Source of the DNA: CAYJAD01 sp964368075
Lineage (GTDB): Bacteria > Desulfobacterota > Desulfovibrionia > Desulfovibrionales > Desulfovibrionaceae
Assembly: GCA_964368075.1 (NCBI GenBank)
Contig: CAYJAD010000009.1
Span: 1-64,000 of the forward strand
Length of the DNA: 64,000 bases
Direction of reading: 5' to 3'
A model generated the notes under the pieces. It worked only from the letters and a program-made list of their open reading frames with translations, made no database searches and had not been told where the DNA came from. Positions 1-8,566 of this stretch are shown piece by piece. The translations under genes and the position numbers were made by a program. Each line of letters starts with the position of its first letter. The stretch's first letter is position 1.

Positions 1-110
1 GAAACTTTTTTTAGGAAAAAAAAGTTCCCCTCCCCAGCCCCCGCCCCTCAAAAAAACCCATTTCAACACTATGGTCTCTTAATAAAAAAACAAAAGTGTC
101 TAGAAAACTT
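1..110. repeat. Partial copy of a dispersed palindromic intergenic repeat (left edge)
   Basis: The window opens inside a hairpin made of a T-run, AGG and an A-run bounded by AAC and GTTCCCC, followed by a C-rich stretch and CCCCTCAAAAAAACC. The same order of blocks, including a later TCTCTT A-rich stretch, is seen at 44951-45060. Related C-rich units lie at 37549-37704 and 54448-54530. The copy is cut by the window edge. The rest of the gap up to 207 is AT-rich and holds nothing else I recognise. Confidence 0.6.
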
Positions 111-207
111 TGTTGAAGAGATATAAAAGCATTTAGGTCATATTTGCGTAAAAATTTGAATTATATGCCCGAGAAAAAAAGATATTGACGCAGTAAACGG
201 CGCTTTT

Positions 208-2124
208 TTAACGCCCTGCCAAGCCGAGAGAGTGTTTAGCATCCCTAATCCTCACCCACGACTGCCTAACACGTTCCTCAGAAATCCTTCCTTGCTTCAC
301 CAATTGCAACAAGGTTGCATACACCAGTTCTGCTTGTGTGGCTATACCTTGCTGAGATTTCGACTGTACTGTGGCCTGAAAAGCACCCGGTAGAAATTTT
401 CCCAAACTATTTTGCAATAAAGCTTTACTGAGGGCGGTTTGATCTACTTGCTGACCGTCTTTGGCATTTTGTAGCACCTCAGCGAGTTCTTGCATATTAT
501 CCGATTTACTTTCGTCACCAAGGCCTTGCCCCAAAATATCTAATGCTCCTAAATTTCCCAAACCCAAAAAAGAGTCTTGCAAAGGCATAGTGGCTGCTGG
601 CTCTGACACTAATAATATATCCACTCCTGCTGTTATTGCCAAGAGTATACTTTCTTGTAAAGAGTAAAAAGGTTGTAATGCACGTAAGTCCGGCGAAAGA
701 ATAATGCCTCTAAAGCCCAATTGTCCACGCAAGACGTGGTGCAAAACCTTTTGCGATAAAGGAACAGGATATAGAGCATCGTAGCCTCTATGATAAATAA
801 GAGCCGGCTGTATTGCAGCACCATAATTTTGCAAACTACTTTGCGCATAGGGACTAAGCTCTCCATATTGCCACGAAGCCGCAAGATCCGGTATGGTCTG
901 CAAAAAATTCGGCGTTGTATTGCCAGACGAAGCAAAGCCCTGCATTACGGAACCAGTACCCGGAAAGTTACGTATACAAGGCAAGACTTTCGCAGCAAAA
1001 AGCCCCTTGGTAAAAGCTTGTACATGCGCTGTTACTTGTGACGGACTGGGACCAAAAGAGCGAAAGCGCTTACCTATACTCTCACTGAGTGGGTTTACAT
1101 TAACATCGCCAGCAGGGCCAAGCACAAAATTAATTCCCAAACTGGCCATTTCAATACCGGCACGACGAGCCGCAATTTCCGTATTTTCTACGGTTCCTTG
1201 CCCCAACGAAGCCGCTGCCGCAAGCCCTTCAAATCCTAAATCTCTGCGCAGGCTTTGTACAGTACCCCCCTCTTGCTCCACCGCCACCCATAAAGCCGAA
1301 GAGCCCTCAGGTACGGCGTGCTGTAATGTGGCTATAAGCTGACGTAACTGTGTGGGGGAAGCTATATTTCCCTGTACTCCCAGCGGTATTTTACTCCCTT
1401 GCGCTTGTGTAGATGCAGATAAAAGTCCAGCCCCCATACCTTGTTTACCTTGTCCTCCTGCCATCAGCGGTAAAGGAGCTTGCATCATTTGTTCCTTTTG
1501 GGGGCTTTTTGGAGGTAAAGCTTCTAAAAAAACACCGCCCAACTTTCCCTGCTTAATAAGCGCCAATACAGGAGCGTCATTTTCCATATCTGTACCGGTA
1601 AATCCTGCCATCACCATTTGGCCTAGCATCATCTCCAAGGGAGGAAAGCCATTCTTTTGTGCTACTAAAGGCAATGTAGGAGAGGTATTTGTTTGAATGG
1701 GAGCCCTAGGCACCACCTCACCAGAACGGGCCGGTGTAAGCGCTGGCGTTTGCGGTGCCGAAGGCGCCACTCGCAAAAACGACGGTACTGTAGTGCTTTG
1801 CTTTGGTACTATTGGTAATACTACCCCATCATGTGGAGGAGAGGCTAAAGGTTTTACCGGAAGTACAGGCACATGCGGTGCTATGCCTGCCCCGCCTTCC
1901 ATACCTTTCGCTGTTCCTTTTAGAGGTGCTGGAAAATACTTTTGCATTTGCTCGGGAGTAATCTCAGTGCCAGGCAAGGTGTCTAAACTGGGTACTCCGG
2001 CATTTTGTACCGCCGAAGAGGTACTCTGAGACGTGGCCGCTTGCGTACAAGTAGCGCAAAATATCATTATAAATCCACAATAAATGAAGAATAAAGAAAA
2101 AGTTTTTTGCAAGCTAGAGTGCAT
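208..2124 (-). CDS. Exported GH3 (NagZ-like) family protein, probably catalytically degenerate
   Basis: 638 residues. An N-terminal signal peptide (about residues 1-29, hydrophobic FSLFFIYCGFIMIFCA then AAT) is followed by a Pro/Thr-rich low-complexity stretch to about residue 160 and then a glycoside hydrolase family 3 N-terminal barrel (LEMMLGQMVMAGF, VEQEGGTVQ, GINFVLGPAGDVNV). NagZ enzymes remove N-acetylglucosamine from cell-wall fragments. Here the usual KHFPGHG is RNFPGTG, the DSH acid/base loop is replaced by a Ser/Gly/Asn-rich loop, and the nucleophile motif SDDL reads SPDL. I therefore infer a binding or structural role, or an altered mechanism, rather than normal NagZ activity. It is longer than typical NagZ (about 340) because of the linker and C-terminal extension. 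It stands alone on the minus strand and I see no clear terminator after it. Confidence 0.75.
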   Translation of the reverse strand: MHSSLQKTFSLFFIYCGFIMIFCATCTQAATSQSTSSAVQNAGVPSLDTLPGTEITPEQMQKYFPAPLKGTAKGMEGGAGIAPHVPVLPVKPLASPPHDGVVLPIVPKQSTTVPSFLRVAPSAPQTPALTPARSGEVVPRAPIQTNTSPTLPLVAQKNGFPPLEMMLGQMVMAGFTGTDMENDAPVLALIKQGKLGGVFLEALPPKSPQKEQMMQAPLPLMAGGQGKQGMGAGLLSASTQAQGSKIPLGVQGNIASPTQLRQLIATLQHAVPEGSSALWVAVEQEGGTVQSLRRDLGFEGLAAAASLGQGTVENTEIAARRAGIEMASLGINFVLGPAGDVNVNPLSESIGKRFRSFGPSPSQVTAHVQAFTKGLFAAKVLPCIRNFPGTGSVMQGFASSGNTTPNFLQTIPDLAASWQYGELSPYAQSSLQNYGAAIQPALIYHRGYDALYPVPLSQKVLHHVLRGQLGFRGIILSPDLRALQPFYSLQESILLAITAGVDILLVSEPAATMPLQDSFLGLGNLGALDILGQGLGDESKSDNMQELAEVLQNAKDGQQVDQTALSKALLQNSLGKFLPGAFQATVQSKSQQGIATQAELVYATLLQLVKQGRISEERVRQSWVRIRDAKHSLGLAGR

Positions 2125-2228
2125 ATTTCCCCTTTAAACACATACTCATAGAGAAGTATGATGAACAGGATAATTGTGATTTTTAAGGAAACACTGATTT
2201 AATAAATAAAGATTTCTTTGAGGGTATG

Positions 2229-2286
2229 TCTTTCCCCATGACCTGACTAAAAATAACTTACTAACACCGCAGACTACCCATTTTCA
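2229..2286. repeat. Direct repeat, copy A (58 bp)
   Basis: Starts TCTTTCCCCATGACCTGACT and ends ACTACCCATTTTCA. Copy B lies 70 bp downstream with one extra C and a few substitutions. The two copies make up most of the gap between the GH3-like gene and the hydantoinase gene. Between them is a short inverted echo of the end sequence (AGCGTGTTCAAAATG at about 2297). Confidence 0.8.
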
Positions 2287-2355
2287 CCTCGTTTGTAGCG
2301 TGTTCAAAATGAAAAGTATACAAGGAAGCAGATATTTTTAGGAAGGGAGTGGGGT

Positions 2356-2414
2356 CTTTCCCCCATGACCTGACTAAAAATAACTGACTGACGCCGCAGA
2401 CTACCCATTTTCAA
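2356..2414. repeat. Direct repeat, copy B (59 bp)
   Basis: Near-identical to 2229-2286. Its end runs into CCCATTTTCAACACGCTA (2405-2422), an 18-mer that recurs exactly at 59531-59548 downstream of gltB, so this is a dispersed element and not only a local duplication. Confidence 0.8.
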
Positions 2415-2425
2415 CACGCTACACG

Positions 2426-4165
2426 CTATACAATACCAGGACGCCACTGACACCCTACCCGCACATCCCTACCCCCACGGCCATGAGCATCTAACGTGGC
2501 AAAGCTCTGTGCATGTATCACATCTATGGCTTGCTCTTGGGTTTTTTCTCCTTGTGAGGTTCTTGGAAAATGCTCTTGTAGGGCTTGTGTTGCCAAAGCT
2601 ATACCTTTATCTAAAGTAAATGTTTTATCGAGCTTTCCTTGCAAATGCAATGTGGGTATATGCCATATCCCTTGCAAGGTATCGGCAAAAAATTCTAATT
2701 GAGCTGTGGGCAAGGTTGCGGCAGCACCCAAAGCATTGGCAAGAGGGCTGTGTGGCGGTACATACCAAACCATGCCGGCCTTGGCCTGCAAATAAGGCCC
2801 AAGCCATGTGGAAAAAAGCTTAGCAGGGGCGCCTACCATAATAACAGCATTTGGTTTTATGGTATATTCTTCTAATAATTCCGCTAAAGTATAAACAGGT
2901 TGCCCAGCCAATCGTAAAAGTAGGTTTTGCAAACTTTCAAACACCATGGCACAAGCTTTTTCCACCACCATATGCGCCATATGTTGCGCTGAATATTTTG
3001 TTGTGCTTACAAGCCTTTCCAATGCCTTTTGCGAAGCACAGCCATCGCCTGCTACTAAATCCTCTAAGCCTTCTTGCAAAGCACACACATTCAGCGCATC
3101 TAAAAACGTGGCTTGCGTACCGCCAAAGGCTGCGGCATCTCCCAAGCGTTGTGGGCCTATATGTAATGATTCTGCATTTTGCTGTAATGTAATAAGCGAA
3201 TCCCCCCCAAGACCAAGGGAATGTGTCGCAAGTGAGCGTAAAGGGGTTGTACGCACATGCCCTTGTATGGGCAGGCGCATTCCCTCTCTATCTAGCACAG
3301 GAATACCTTGCACATATACTGCTATATCTGTAGTAGTGCCACCAATATCTAGCAAGACTGCGTCCTGTTTTTCCTGTTCATACTGTTTTTGTAATACCAT
3401 ACCCCCCATAACACTGGCAGCAGGGCCGGAAAGTACCGAATATAGAGGATGTGCATACACATAGTCCCAAGCAAGAGCGCCGCCATCTGCTTTTAAGAGG
3501 TATATGGGAGCTGTTAAAGAAAATTCCGCCATAGTTTGTTGCACTGCATGCAAGAAATTTCTTTGTATTTCTTGTATGGCGGCATTGGCATAGGCCGCTG
3601 CCATTCGCCTTGGAAAATTAAGAGCGCCGGAAAGCGTATGACTTAATGTGATAGCATGGGCTTCAATGCCATGCACCTTACACAGTTCTGAGGCTATGGC
3701 TTGCTCATGCCTAGGGTTATGCACAGAAAATTTCCCTACCACGGCAAAGTGACGCACTCCCGCCTGTACCCAAGCTTTAGCTATAGGGGCTACTTTTTCC
3801 ACTTGAAGGGGAGTGACTTCTTGCCCCCTATGGTCAAGCCCTCCCGGAACTTTATACACAAAGTCCCCTAGGCCTTCGACAAAGCGTAAAGGGTCCATGC
3901 CCGGCCCTGCTGTTAGGAACAGCCCCACGGGCTCAAGACTATTTTGCACCAGCGCATTGAGTCCAAGGGTGGTGCCCAGCGTCACACGCGCTATCTTTTG
4001 CCAATGCCTTGGCTGTGCTTCTTTTTGTAATGCTTGCAGCACATTTTTTATGGATGTAGGCAAAGCCTGTGCTTGCGTTTTCACCTTGGCAACAGCGTGT
4101 ACATGCCCTTTATGATAAAGCACAGCATCGGTATGGGTTCCGCCTACGTCTATTCCTAGGTACAT
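2426..4165 (-). CDS. Hydantoinase/oxoprolinase family protein (HyuA-like)
   Basis: 579 residues of the ASKHA-like hydantoinase A/oxoprolinase family, whose members hydrolyse cyclic amides (5-oxoproline, N-methylhydantoin) with ATP. The N-terminal domain starts with the phosphate-binding loop MYLGIDVGGTHTDAVLYH, and the second domain has the matching loop LLDIGGTTTDIAVY at about residues 273-286 and a GLGGDS motif. The partner HyuB is not adjacent, and at 579 residues this is the shorter single-subunit form. The substrate cannot be told from sequence. It is monocistronic on the minus strand, bounded downstream by the direct repeats at 2229-2414. Confidence 0.8.
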   Translation of the reverse strand: MYLGIDVGGTHTDAVLYHKGHVHAVAKVKTQAQALPTSIKNVLQALQKEAQPRHWQKIARVTLGTTLGLNALVQNSLEPVGLFLTAGPGMDPLRFVEGLGDFVYKVPGGLDHRGQEVTPLQVEKVAPIAKAWVQAGVRHFAVVGKFSVHNPRHEQAIASELCKVHGIEAHAITLSHTLSGALNFPRRMAAAYANAAIQEIQRNFLHAVQQTMAEFSLTAPIYLLKADGGALAWDYVYAHPLYSVLSGPAASVMGGMVLQKQYEQEKQDAVLLDIGGTTTDIAVYVQGIPVLDREGMRLPIQGHVRTTPLRSLATHSLGLGGDSLITLQQNAESLHIGPQRLGDAAAFGGTQATFLDALNVCALQEGLEDLVAGDGCASQKALERLVSTTKYSAQHMAHMVVEKACAMVFESLQNLLLRLAGQPVYTLAELLEEYTIKPNAVIMVGAPAKLFSTWLGPYLQAKAGMVWYVPPHSPLANALGAAATLPTAQLEFFADTLQGIWHIPTLHLQGKLDKTFTLDKGIALATQALQEHFPRTSQGEKTQEQAIDVIHAQSFATLDAHGRGGRDVRVGCQWRPGIV

Positions 4166-4309
4166 ATATTTCCTTACATTTCCTGTTTATTGTAGAATTT
4201 TTTTTCGCCCTTTATACATATAACTTCGAGAAGTGAAGTTGACAAGGGCTTATGCAGCTATAGAAAAATCCATTGCCTTTATAACCGGAATAGCTTAAAA
4301 AGGCGGTTT

Positions 4310-4324
4310 GTATGCATAGCATAC
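4310..4324. promoter_or_regulatory. Small palindrome upstream of ilvE (GTATGC-ATA-GCATAC)
   Basis: Perfect 6-3-6 palindrome 39 bp ahead of the ilvE start, in the gap between the divergent hydantoinase and ilvE genes. It could be an operator or a small leader hairpin. No partner copy was found. Confidence 0.3.
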
Positions 4325-4362
4325 GATTTGTTATGAAACGGTTTTAACTAAGAGGTATTTTC

Positions 4363-5283
4363 ATGCAACCGACAGAATTTATTTGGTTTGATGGCAAAAT
4401 GGTTCCTTGGGCTGATGCCAATGTTCATGTGCTTACACATTGTTTACATTATGGCACTGGGGTATTTGAAGGCATTCGCACCTATCGATGTGCTGATGGC
4501 ACATCTTCTATTTTTCGTCTACAAGAGCATGTTGAACGCTTTTTTAATTCCATGAAAATTTTAGGATTAGAAATTCCCCATAGCCAAGAAAGCGTGTATG
4601 ATGCTATTCTTGAAACTGTAAAAATAAATAAACTTACAGAAGGTTATATTCGCCCTTTAAGCTTTGTGGGCTATGGTGTTTTGGGCATACATCCACAAGA
4701 CAACCCCATTCAAACCATCATTGCCGTTTGGCCTTGGGGTGCATACCTTGGAGCAGACGCTTTAGCCAATGGTATTGGTATTAAAACATCTACTTTCACC
4801 CGACATCATGTGAATGCCATGATGACCAAGGCTAAAACCTCAGGCAATTATGTCAACTCTGTGCTTGCCAAAATGGAAGCTGTGGCAGACGGTTACCATG
4901 AAGCCCTTATGTTAGACACCAATGGTTTTGTATCTGAAGCTACAGGCGAAAATATTTTTATTGTGCGTAATAAAGTTATTAAAACTACACCTCCCACATC
5001 CATTCTTGGCGGCATTACCCGCGAAAGCATTATGACATTAGCCCGAGATCTTGGCTATACTGTGGTAGAGCAACAATTTACCCGCGATGAGCTTTATGTT
5101 GCCGACGAGGCTTTCTTTACTGGCACTGCCGCTGAATTAACGCCCATCAGCGCTGTGGATAAAAGAGTTATTGGCAGTGGAAAAGCCGGTGAAATAACAA
5201 AGCACCTACAAAAAGAATATTTTGATGTGGTAAAAGGTGCTAACCCAAAATACGAAGCATGGCTAAGCCGCTATAGCGTATAA
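4363..5283 (+). CDS. ilvE: Branched-chain amino acid aminotransferase
   Basis: 306 residues, the usual length for class IV PLP aminotransferases of the IlvE type. It transfers the amino group between glutamate and the 2-oxo acids of valine, leucine and isoleucine in the cytoplasm. Visible signatures are YGTGVFEGIRTY near residues 30-41, the PLP lysine K158 in TKAKTSGNYVNS, and SEATGENIF at 191-199 near the cofactor. The start is supported by the Shine-Dalgarno AAGAGG upstream. It precedes dnaX by 83 bp; the two may be co-transcribed, although a hairpin sits between them. Confidence 0.95.
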   Translation: MQPTEFIWFDGKMVPWADANVHVLTHCLHYGTGVFEGIRTYRCADGTSSIFRLQEHVERFFNSMKILGLEIPHSQESVYDAILETVKINKLTEGYIRPLSFVGYGVLGIHPQDNPIQTIIAVWPWGAYLGADALANGIGIKTSTFTRHHVNAMMTKAKTSGNYVNSVLAKMEAVADGYHEALMLDTNGFVSEATGENIFIVRNKVIKTTPPTSILGGITRESIMTLARDLGYTVVEQQFTRDELYVADEAFFTGTAAELTPISAVDKRVIGSGKAGEITKHLQKEYFDVVKGANPKYEAWLSRYSV

Positions 5284-5322
5284 TTTAGAACTGCATTTAT
5301 TAAAAAAACAAGAAAATCCTAT

Positions 5323-5355
5323 GGGGGAGGATAGCAGACTGTTAAGCCTCCTCCC
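5323..5355 (+). promoter_or_regulatory. GC-rich hairpin between ilvE and dnaX
   Basis: GGGGGAGG at 5323-5330 can pair with CCTCCTCCC at 5347-5355 just before an A-run and the dnaX ATG. dnaX has no Shine-Dalgarno of its own in the expected place. The only purine-rich SD-like block is inside this hairpin. It may control dnaX translation or weaken read-through from ilvE. Confidence 0.4.
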
Positions 5356-5366
5356 AAAAAATTGCC

Positions 5367-7136
5367 ATGAAACATACATCACTTGCTGCCCACTACCGTC
5401 CCCAGACTTTTGCTGAGGTGACAGGTCAAGACATGATTACCACCGTCCTTTCACGTGCGGCGGCAGAAGATCGTGTGGCGCCAGCTTATCTTTTAAGTGG
5501 CACTCGCGGCGTGGGAAAAACGACCATTGCCCGTATTTTAGCCAAAGCACTTAATTGTAAGGAAGCGCCCACCGCAGAACCGTGCAATGTATGTTCCCAT
5601 TGCCTTATGATTACACAAGGTAATCATGTGGATGTTACCGAAATTGACGGTGCCTCCAACAATAGCGTCGATGATGCCAGAGCCTTACGAGAAAATATAG
5701 GCTACGCCCCCATGGAAGGGCGTTATAAAGTCTTTATTATCGACGAAGCCCATATGCTTACACGCTCTGCTTTTAATGCGCTGTTAAAAACATTGGAAGA
5801 ACCGCCACCGCGTGTGGTCTTTGTCTTTGCCACGACAGAAGTGCATAAATTTCCCATTACCATTGTAAGCCGTTGTCAGCATTTTATCTTTAAGCGGCTT
5901 TCAGAAGATGGCTTGGTGGCGCATTTAAGCCGCGTACTGGAAAAAGAAGCAGTCAGCTTTGATGTGCAAGCTGTGCGCACCATTGCGCGACGCGCTTCAG
6001 GTTCAGTGCGCGACAGTATGTCCCTGCTAGGGCAAACACTCGCTCTCGGTCAAGATAGTTTGACTATGGAAAGCACACGCTCTGTTCTTGGCCTTGCCGG
6101 ACAAGAGCTTTTTATAACGCTTTTCCAAGCCATTGCCAAACAAGATTGCCCTGCTGTCATAGACATTATGCAAAAGTTAAGTGACCAAGGCATTGATATT
6201 GGGTTCTTTTTACGAGAGCTTATCCACCTGTGGCGTACGCTTTTCTTATTGCGCGAAGCAGGCCCAAGCATTGTGCCTTCGCTAGAGCTTACACAAGAAG
6301 AAAGCCTTCTTTGGTCTGAACTTTCGTCTCAATTTGCGTCGGCACATCTTCATGCCGCTTGGCATATGACCCTGGATGTGCAAAGAAAAATTATTCATAG
6401 CCCCGAACCTGCGGCGGCTTTGGAATTATTATTACTCAACCTTACGCTTATGCCACGGCTTTTGCCCGTACATGCTGTACAGCCCATGGATCAAACGGCG
6501 CATTCGGGCGCGGCATCTGGACAACACGACCTTAATAGAAACGCCGTGCCCACAGCAGGCAACGTGGCACCATATACTACGCAGGGCAGCACACAAGGCA
6601 GCATGAATCAACACATGCCGCAGCGTGGACATGCACAAAACACTCCTGGGGAGAGCTCTGCCCCTTTGCCCGACGTTGATCCGGAGCCTGAGCCGTCTGC
6701 ATCATGTTCTGAACCACAAAGCACCGCGCCATGTGCCCCCATACAGTCGGTACAACCCATGCCCCCTATGGAAGGCGCCCAAGAAACAATGCACGCCCCC
6801 GTTGCTACCATGCCCTCTTGGCAAGAGCTGCAAGGGGCTTTAAGTTCAGTATTGGCAGAATATATGTTACGTCAAGCTCAGGGCGAATTTGTGGGAAATA
6901 CCATGCGTATAGCGACGAAATCCCACATGATTTTTGAACATTTTCAAAAAAAACAAATAGAGCTTGAACAGATATTACACAAGGTGTGTGCATGCCCCAT
7001 AAGCATAGAACTTATACAACCAACCACAACCTTTAAACCAGAAAGCATCCTCATTGAAGAGTTTTCTGCCCGTGAAGAATTACAAGAGTGCTTAACCATT
7101 TTAGACGCGTCCATTTTTAAGGTGCGTCAACTTTAA
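5367..7136 (+). CDS. dnaX: DNA polymerase III subunit gamma/tau
   Basis: 589 residues. This is the clamp-loader ATPase of the replisome. It shows the AAA+ module with Walker A GTRGVGKT at residues 45-52, a zinc site of four cysteines (C64, C73, C76, C79), Walker B VFIIDEAH around D126 and the sensor region TTEVHKFP. A Pro/Gln/Ser-rich linker spans about residues 380-500, followed by a tau-like C-terminal domain. The start fits the family N-terminus (HYRPQTFAEVTGQ). The order dnaX-ybaB-recR is widely conserved. An A8 run at 6946-6953 is too late and lacks context to argue for programmed frameshifting, so gamma production by that route is not supported. Confidence 0.96.
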   Translation: MKHTSLAAHYRPQTFAEVTGQDMITTVLSRAAAEDRVAPAYLLSGTRGVGKTTIARILAKALNCKEAPTAEPCNVCSHCLMITQGNHVDVTEIDGASNNSVDDARALRENIGYAPMEGRYKVFIIDEAHMLTRSAFNALLKTLEEPPPRVVFVFATTEVHKFPITIVSRCQHFIFKRLSEDGLVAHLSRVLEKEAVSFDVQAVRTIARRASGSVRDSMSLLGQTLALGQDSLTMESTRSVLGLAGQELFITLFQAIAKQDCPAVIDIMQKLSDQGIDIGFFLRELIHLWRTLFLLREAGPSIVPSLELTQEESLLWSELSSQFASAHLHAAWHMTLDVQRKIIHSPEPAAALELLLLNLTLMPRLLPVHAVQPMDQTAHSGAASGQHDLNRNAVPTAGNVAPYTTQGSTQGSMNQHMPQRGHAQNTPGESSAPLPDVDPEPEPSASCSEPQSTAPCAPIQSVQPMPPMEGAQETMHAPVATMPSWQELQGALSSVLAEYMLRQAQGEFVGNTMRIATKSHMIFEHFQKKQIELEQILHKVCACPISIELIQPTTTFKPESILIEEFSAREELQECLTILDASIFKVRQL

Positions 7137-7150
7137 GGAGTATATATCCC

Positions 7151-7462
7151 ATGAAAAATATGAACGATTTACTACGCCAAGCCCAAGTAATGCAAAACAA
7201 AATTGCTAAAATGCAAGAAGAACTTGGTCAAAAAAGCTTTGAAGCTTCCAGCGGTGGTGGCATTGTAAAAGCAGAAGTTTCCGGCAAACAAGAATTGCGT
7301 AGCCTTAGTATTGACCCCAAAGCCGTGGAAGGTGGCGATGTGGAAATGTTGCAAGACCTTATTGTTGCGGCAGTCAATGAAGCAAATCGTATAGCCAAAG
7401 AAAGCATGGAGCGCGAAATGAGCGCCATCAGTGGTGGCATTAAGCTTCCCGGAATTTTTTAA
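7151..7462 (+). CDS. ybaB: YbaB/EbfC family nucleoid-associated protein
   Basis: 103 residues. A small dimeric DNA-binding protein of the YbaB/EbfC family, with the amphipathic N-terminal helix MNDLLRQAQVMQNKIAKMQEEL and the conserved block GGGIVKAEVSGKQELRSLSIDP. It sits 14 bp after dnaX and before recR, the standard arrangement, and is thought in other bacteria to work in nucleoid organisation and RecR-linked repair. SD AAGGAG lies upstream of the ATG. Co-transcription with dnaX is very likely. The 340-bp gap to recR makes linkage with recR less certain. Confidence 0.93.
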   Translation: MKNMNDLLRQAQVMQNKIAKMQEELGQKSFEASSGGGIVKAEVSGKQELRSLSIDPKAVEGGDVEMLQDLIVAAVNEANRIAKESMEREMSAISGGIKLPGIF

Positions 7463-7480
7463 TTTTTAGTATTGGCAAAT

Positions 7481-7561
7481 ACTGTAAAGAATGGCCTCTT
7501 GTTGCAAGTCTTTTTTTGTCTATACAAATAAAATATACGCATACAGGCCTTTCTTTACAGT
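7481..7561. repeat. Inverted repeat pair in the ybaB-recR gap, with inner terminator-like hairpin
   Basis: ACTGTAAAGAATGGCC (7481-7496) is repeated in inverse as GGCCTTTCTTTACAGT (7546-7561) with one mismatch. Inside is CTTG-TTG-CAAG followed by TCTTTTTTT, which could terminate the dnaX-ybaB transcript. The rest of the 7463-7801 gap is AT-rich and carries two copies of CAGTATACTA (7589-7598 and 7657-7666). Confidence 0.55.
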
Positions 7562-7801
7562 GTTTCCATAAAGTTATTCACGTTTTACCAGTATACTATT
7601 TTACGTAGACAGTGCCTATTTCAACAGTTTAAAGACATACTTACTTTCGCATTTAACAGTATACTAAAGTTACACTTATACCTACTTTTGCAAGCAACTA
7701 TAATAGTTTTATGTGAAATTGTTATAAGCCTTCTGCTCAAAAGCACTCATTTTATATCTGCAAAAAAATAGCCTTATTTTCCATAAGCAAAGTACCCTAT
7801 T

Positions 7802-8407
7802 ATGAAAGAACAAATTCCCGAACCTCTACGAAAAGTGGTGGAGCAACTCAGCCGCTTACCCGGCTTTGGCCCCAAGTCTGCCATGCGCGCAGCCATGACA
7901 TTTTTAAAATGGCCAGAATCTGAAACGCGACGCCTAGGACAAGCTATACATGACTTGCGTGATAATTTGCATCTCTGTTCACGTTGTCATGCTTTAACTG
8001 CAGAAGAGCCATGCCTTGTATGTCGCGACAGCACGCGCGAAAGACATGTGCTATGTCTTGTTTCAGAGTGGGATAGCATGCTCACCTTAGAAGAGGGCGG
8101 TATTTTTAAAGGGCAGTATTTTATTTTAGGTGGTCTTTTGCAAGCAGGCAATGCCAATACCGACGGGCTTGATTTAGACACTTTATTACAGCGCTTACGT
8201 GAAGGCGAAATTACGGAACTTGTACTTGCCCTTGGCGCAACCCTAGAGGCCGATACCACGGGTGCTTACATAAGAAATTTATTAACAAAACAATTTCCTT
8301 CCATAAAAATTACACGTCTTGCCCAAGGTATGCCGCTGGGCTCTGAGGTAAAATATATGGATAGAGAAACCTTGCGTCAATCCTTGCAGTATCGACAAGA
8401 AGTATAG
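7802..8407 (+). CDS. recR: Recombination mediator protein RecR
   Basis: 201 residues, the normal size. RecR acts with RecO/RecF to load RecA at single-strand gaps. It has the helix-hairpin-helix RLPGFGPKSAMR near residues 18-29, a four-cysteine zinc finger (C59, C62, C71, C74) and a Toprim domain (LCLVSEWDSMLTLEEGG, then LALGATLEADTTGAY). There is no good Shine-Dalgarno, but the N-terminus matches the family. Hairpins at 8452-8508 follow the gene. Confidence 0.96.
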   Translation: MKEQIPEPLRKVVEQLSRLPGFGPKSAMRAAMTFLKWPESETRRLGQAIHDLRDNLHLCSRCHALTAEEPCLVCRDSTRERHVLCLVSEWDSMLTLEEGGIFKGQYFILGGLLQAGNANTDGLDLDTLLQRLREGEITELVLALGATLEADTTGAYIRNLLTKQFPSIKITRLAQGMPLGSEVKYMDRETLRQSLQYRQEV

Positions 8408-8451
8408 CAGTATGCGAAAACAAGATTTTTTTATTAAAGAAACACTGATTA

Positions 8452-8508
8452 AAGACCTCTGCGCAATTTGTTGCGTAGGGTCTTATGGATCATTAACGAT
8501 AGTTAATG
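8452..8508. terminator. Two adjacent hairpins downstream of recR
   Basis: AAGACCTCTGCGCAA-TTTG-TTGCGTAGGGTCTT (8452-8484) is a nearly perfect stem-loop, followed by CATTAAC-GATA-GTTAATG (8491-8508). No U-run follows either one, so factor-independent termination is doubtful. They may be 3'-end stabilising or REP-like structures. Confidence 0.4.
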
Positions 8509-8566
8509 CGGCAGGTTTCACGGTGCACTGCAAAAAGTTAAAAATAAAAGATGCAAGAAACACCAT

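Noticed and set aside
5290..5366. SRP (4.5S) RNA gene before dnaX, where it occurs in some bacteria
   Set aside because: The hairpin lacks the conserved SRP apical motif (GGAAG...AGCA) and is too short.
6946..6953. A8 run as a programmed frameshift site in dnaX
   Set aside because: It lies near the 3' end, with no internal SD or downstream hairpin, far from where gamma would be made.
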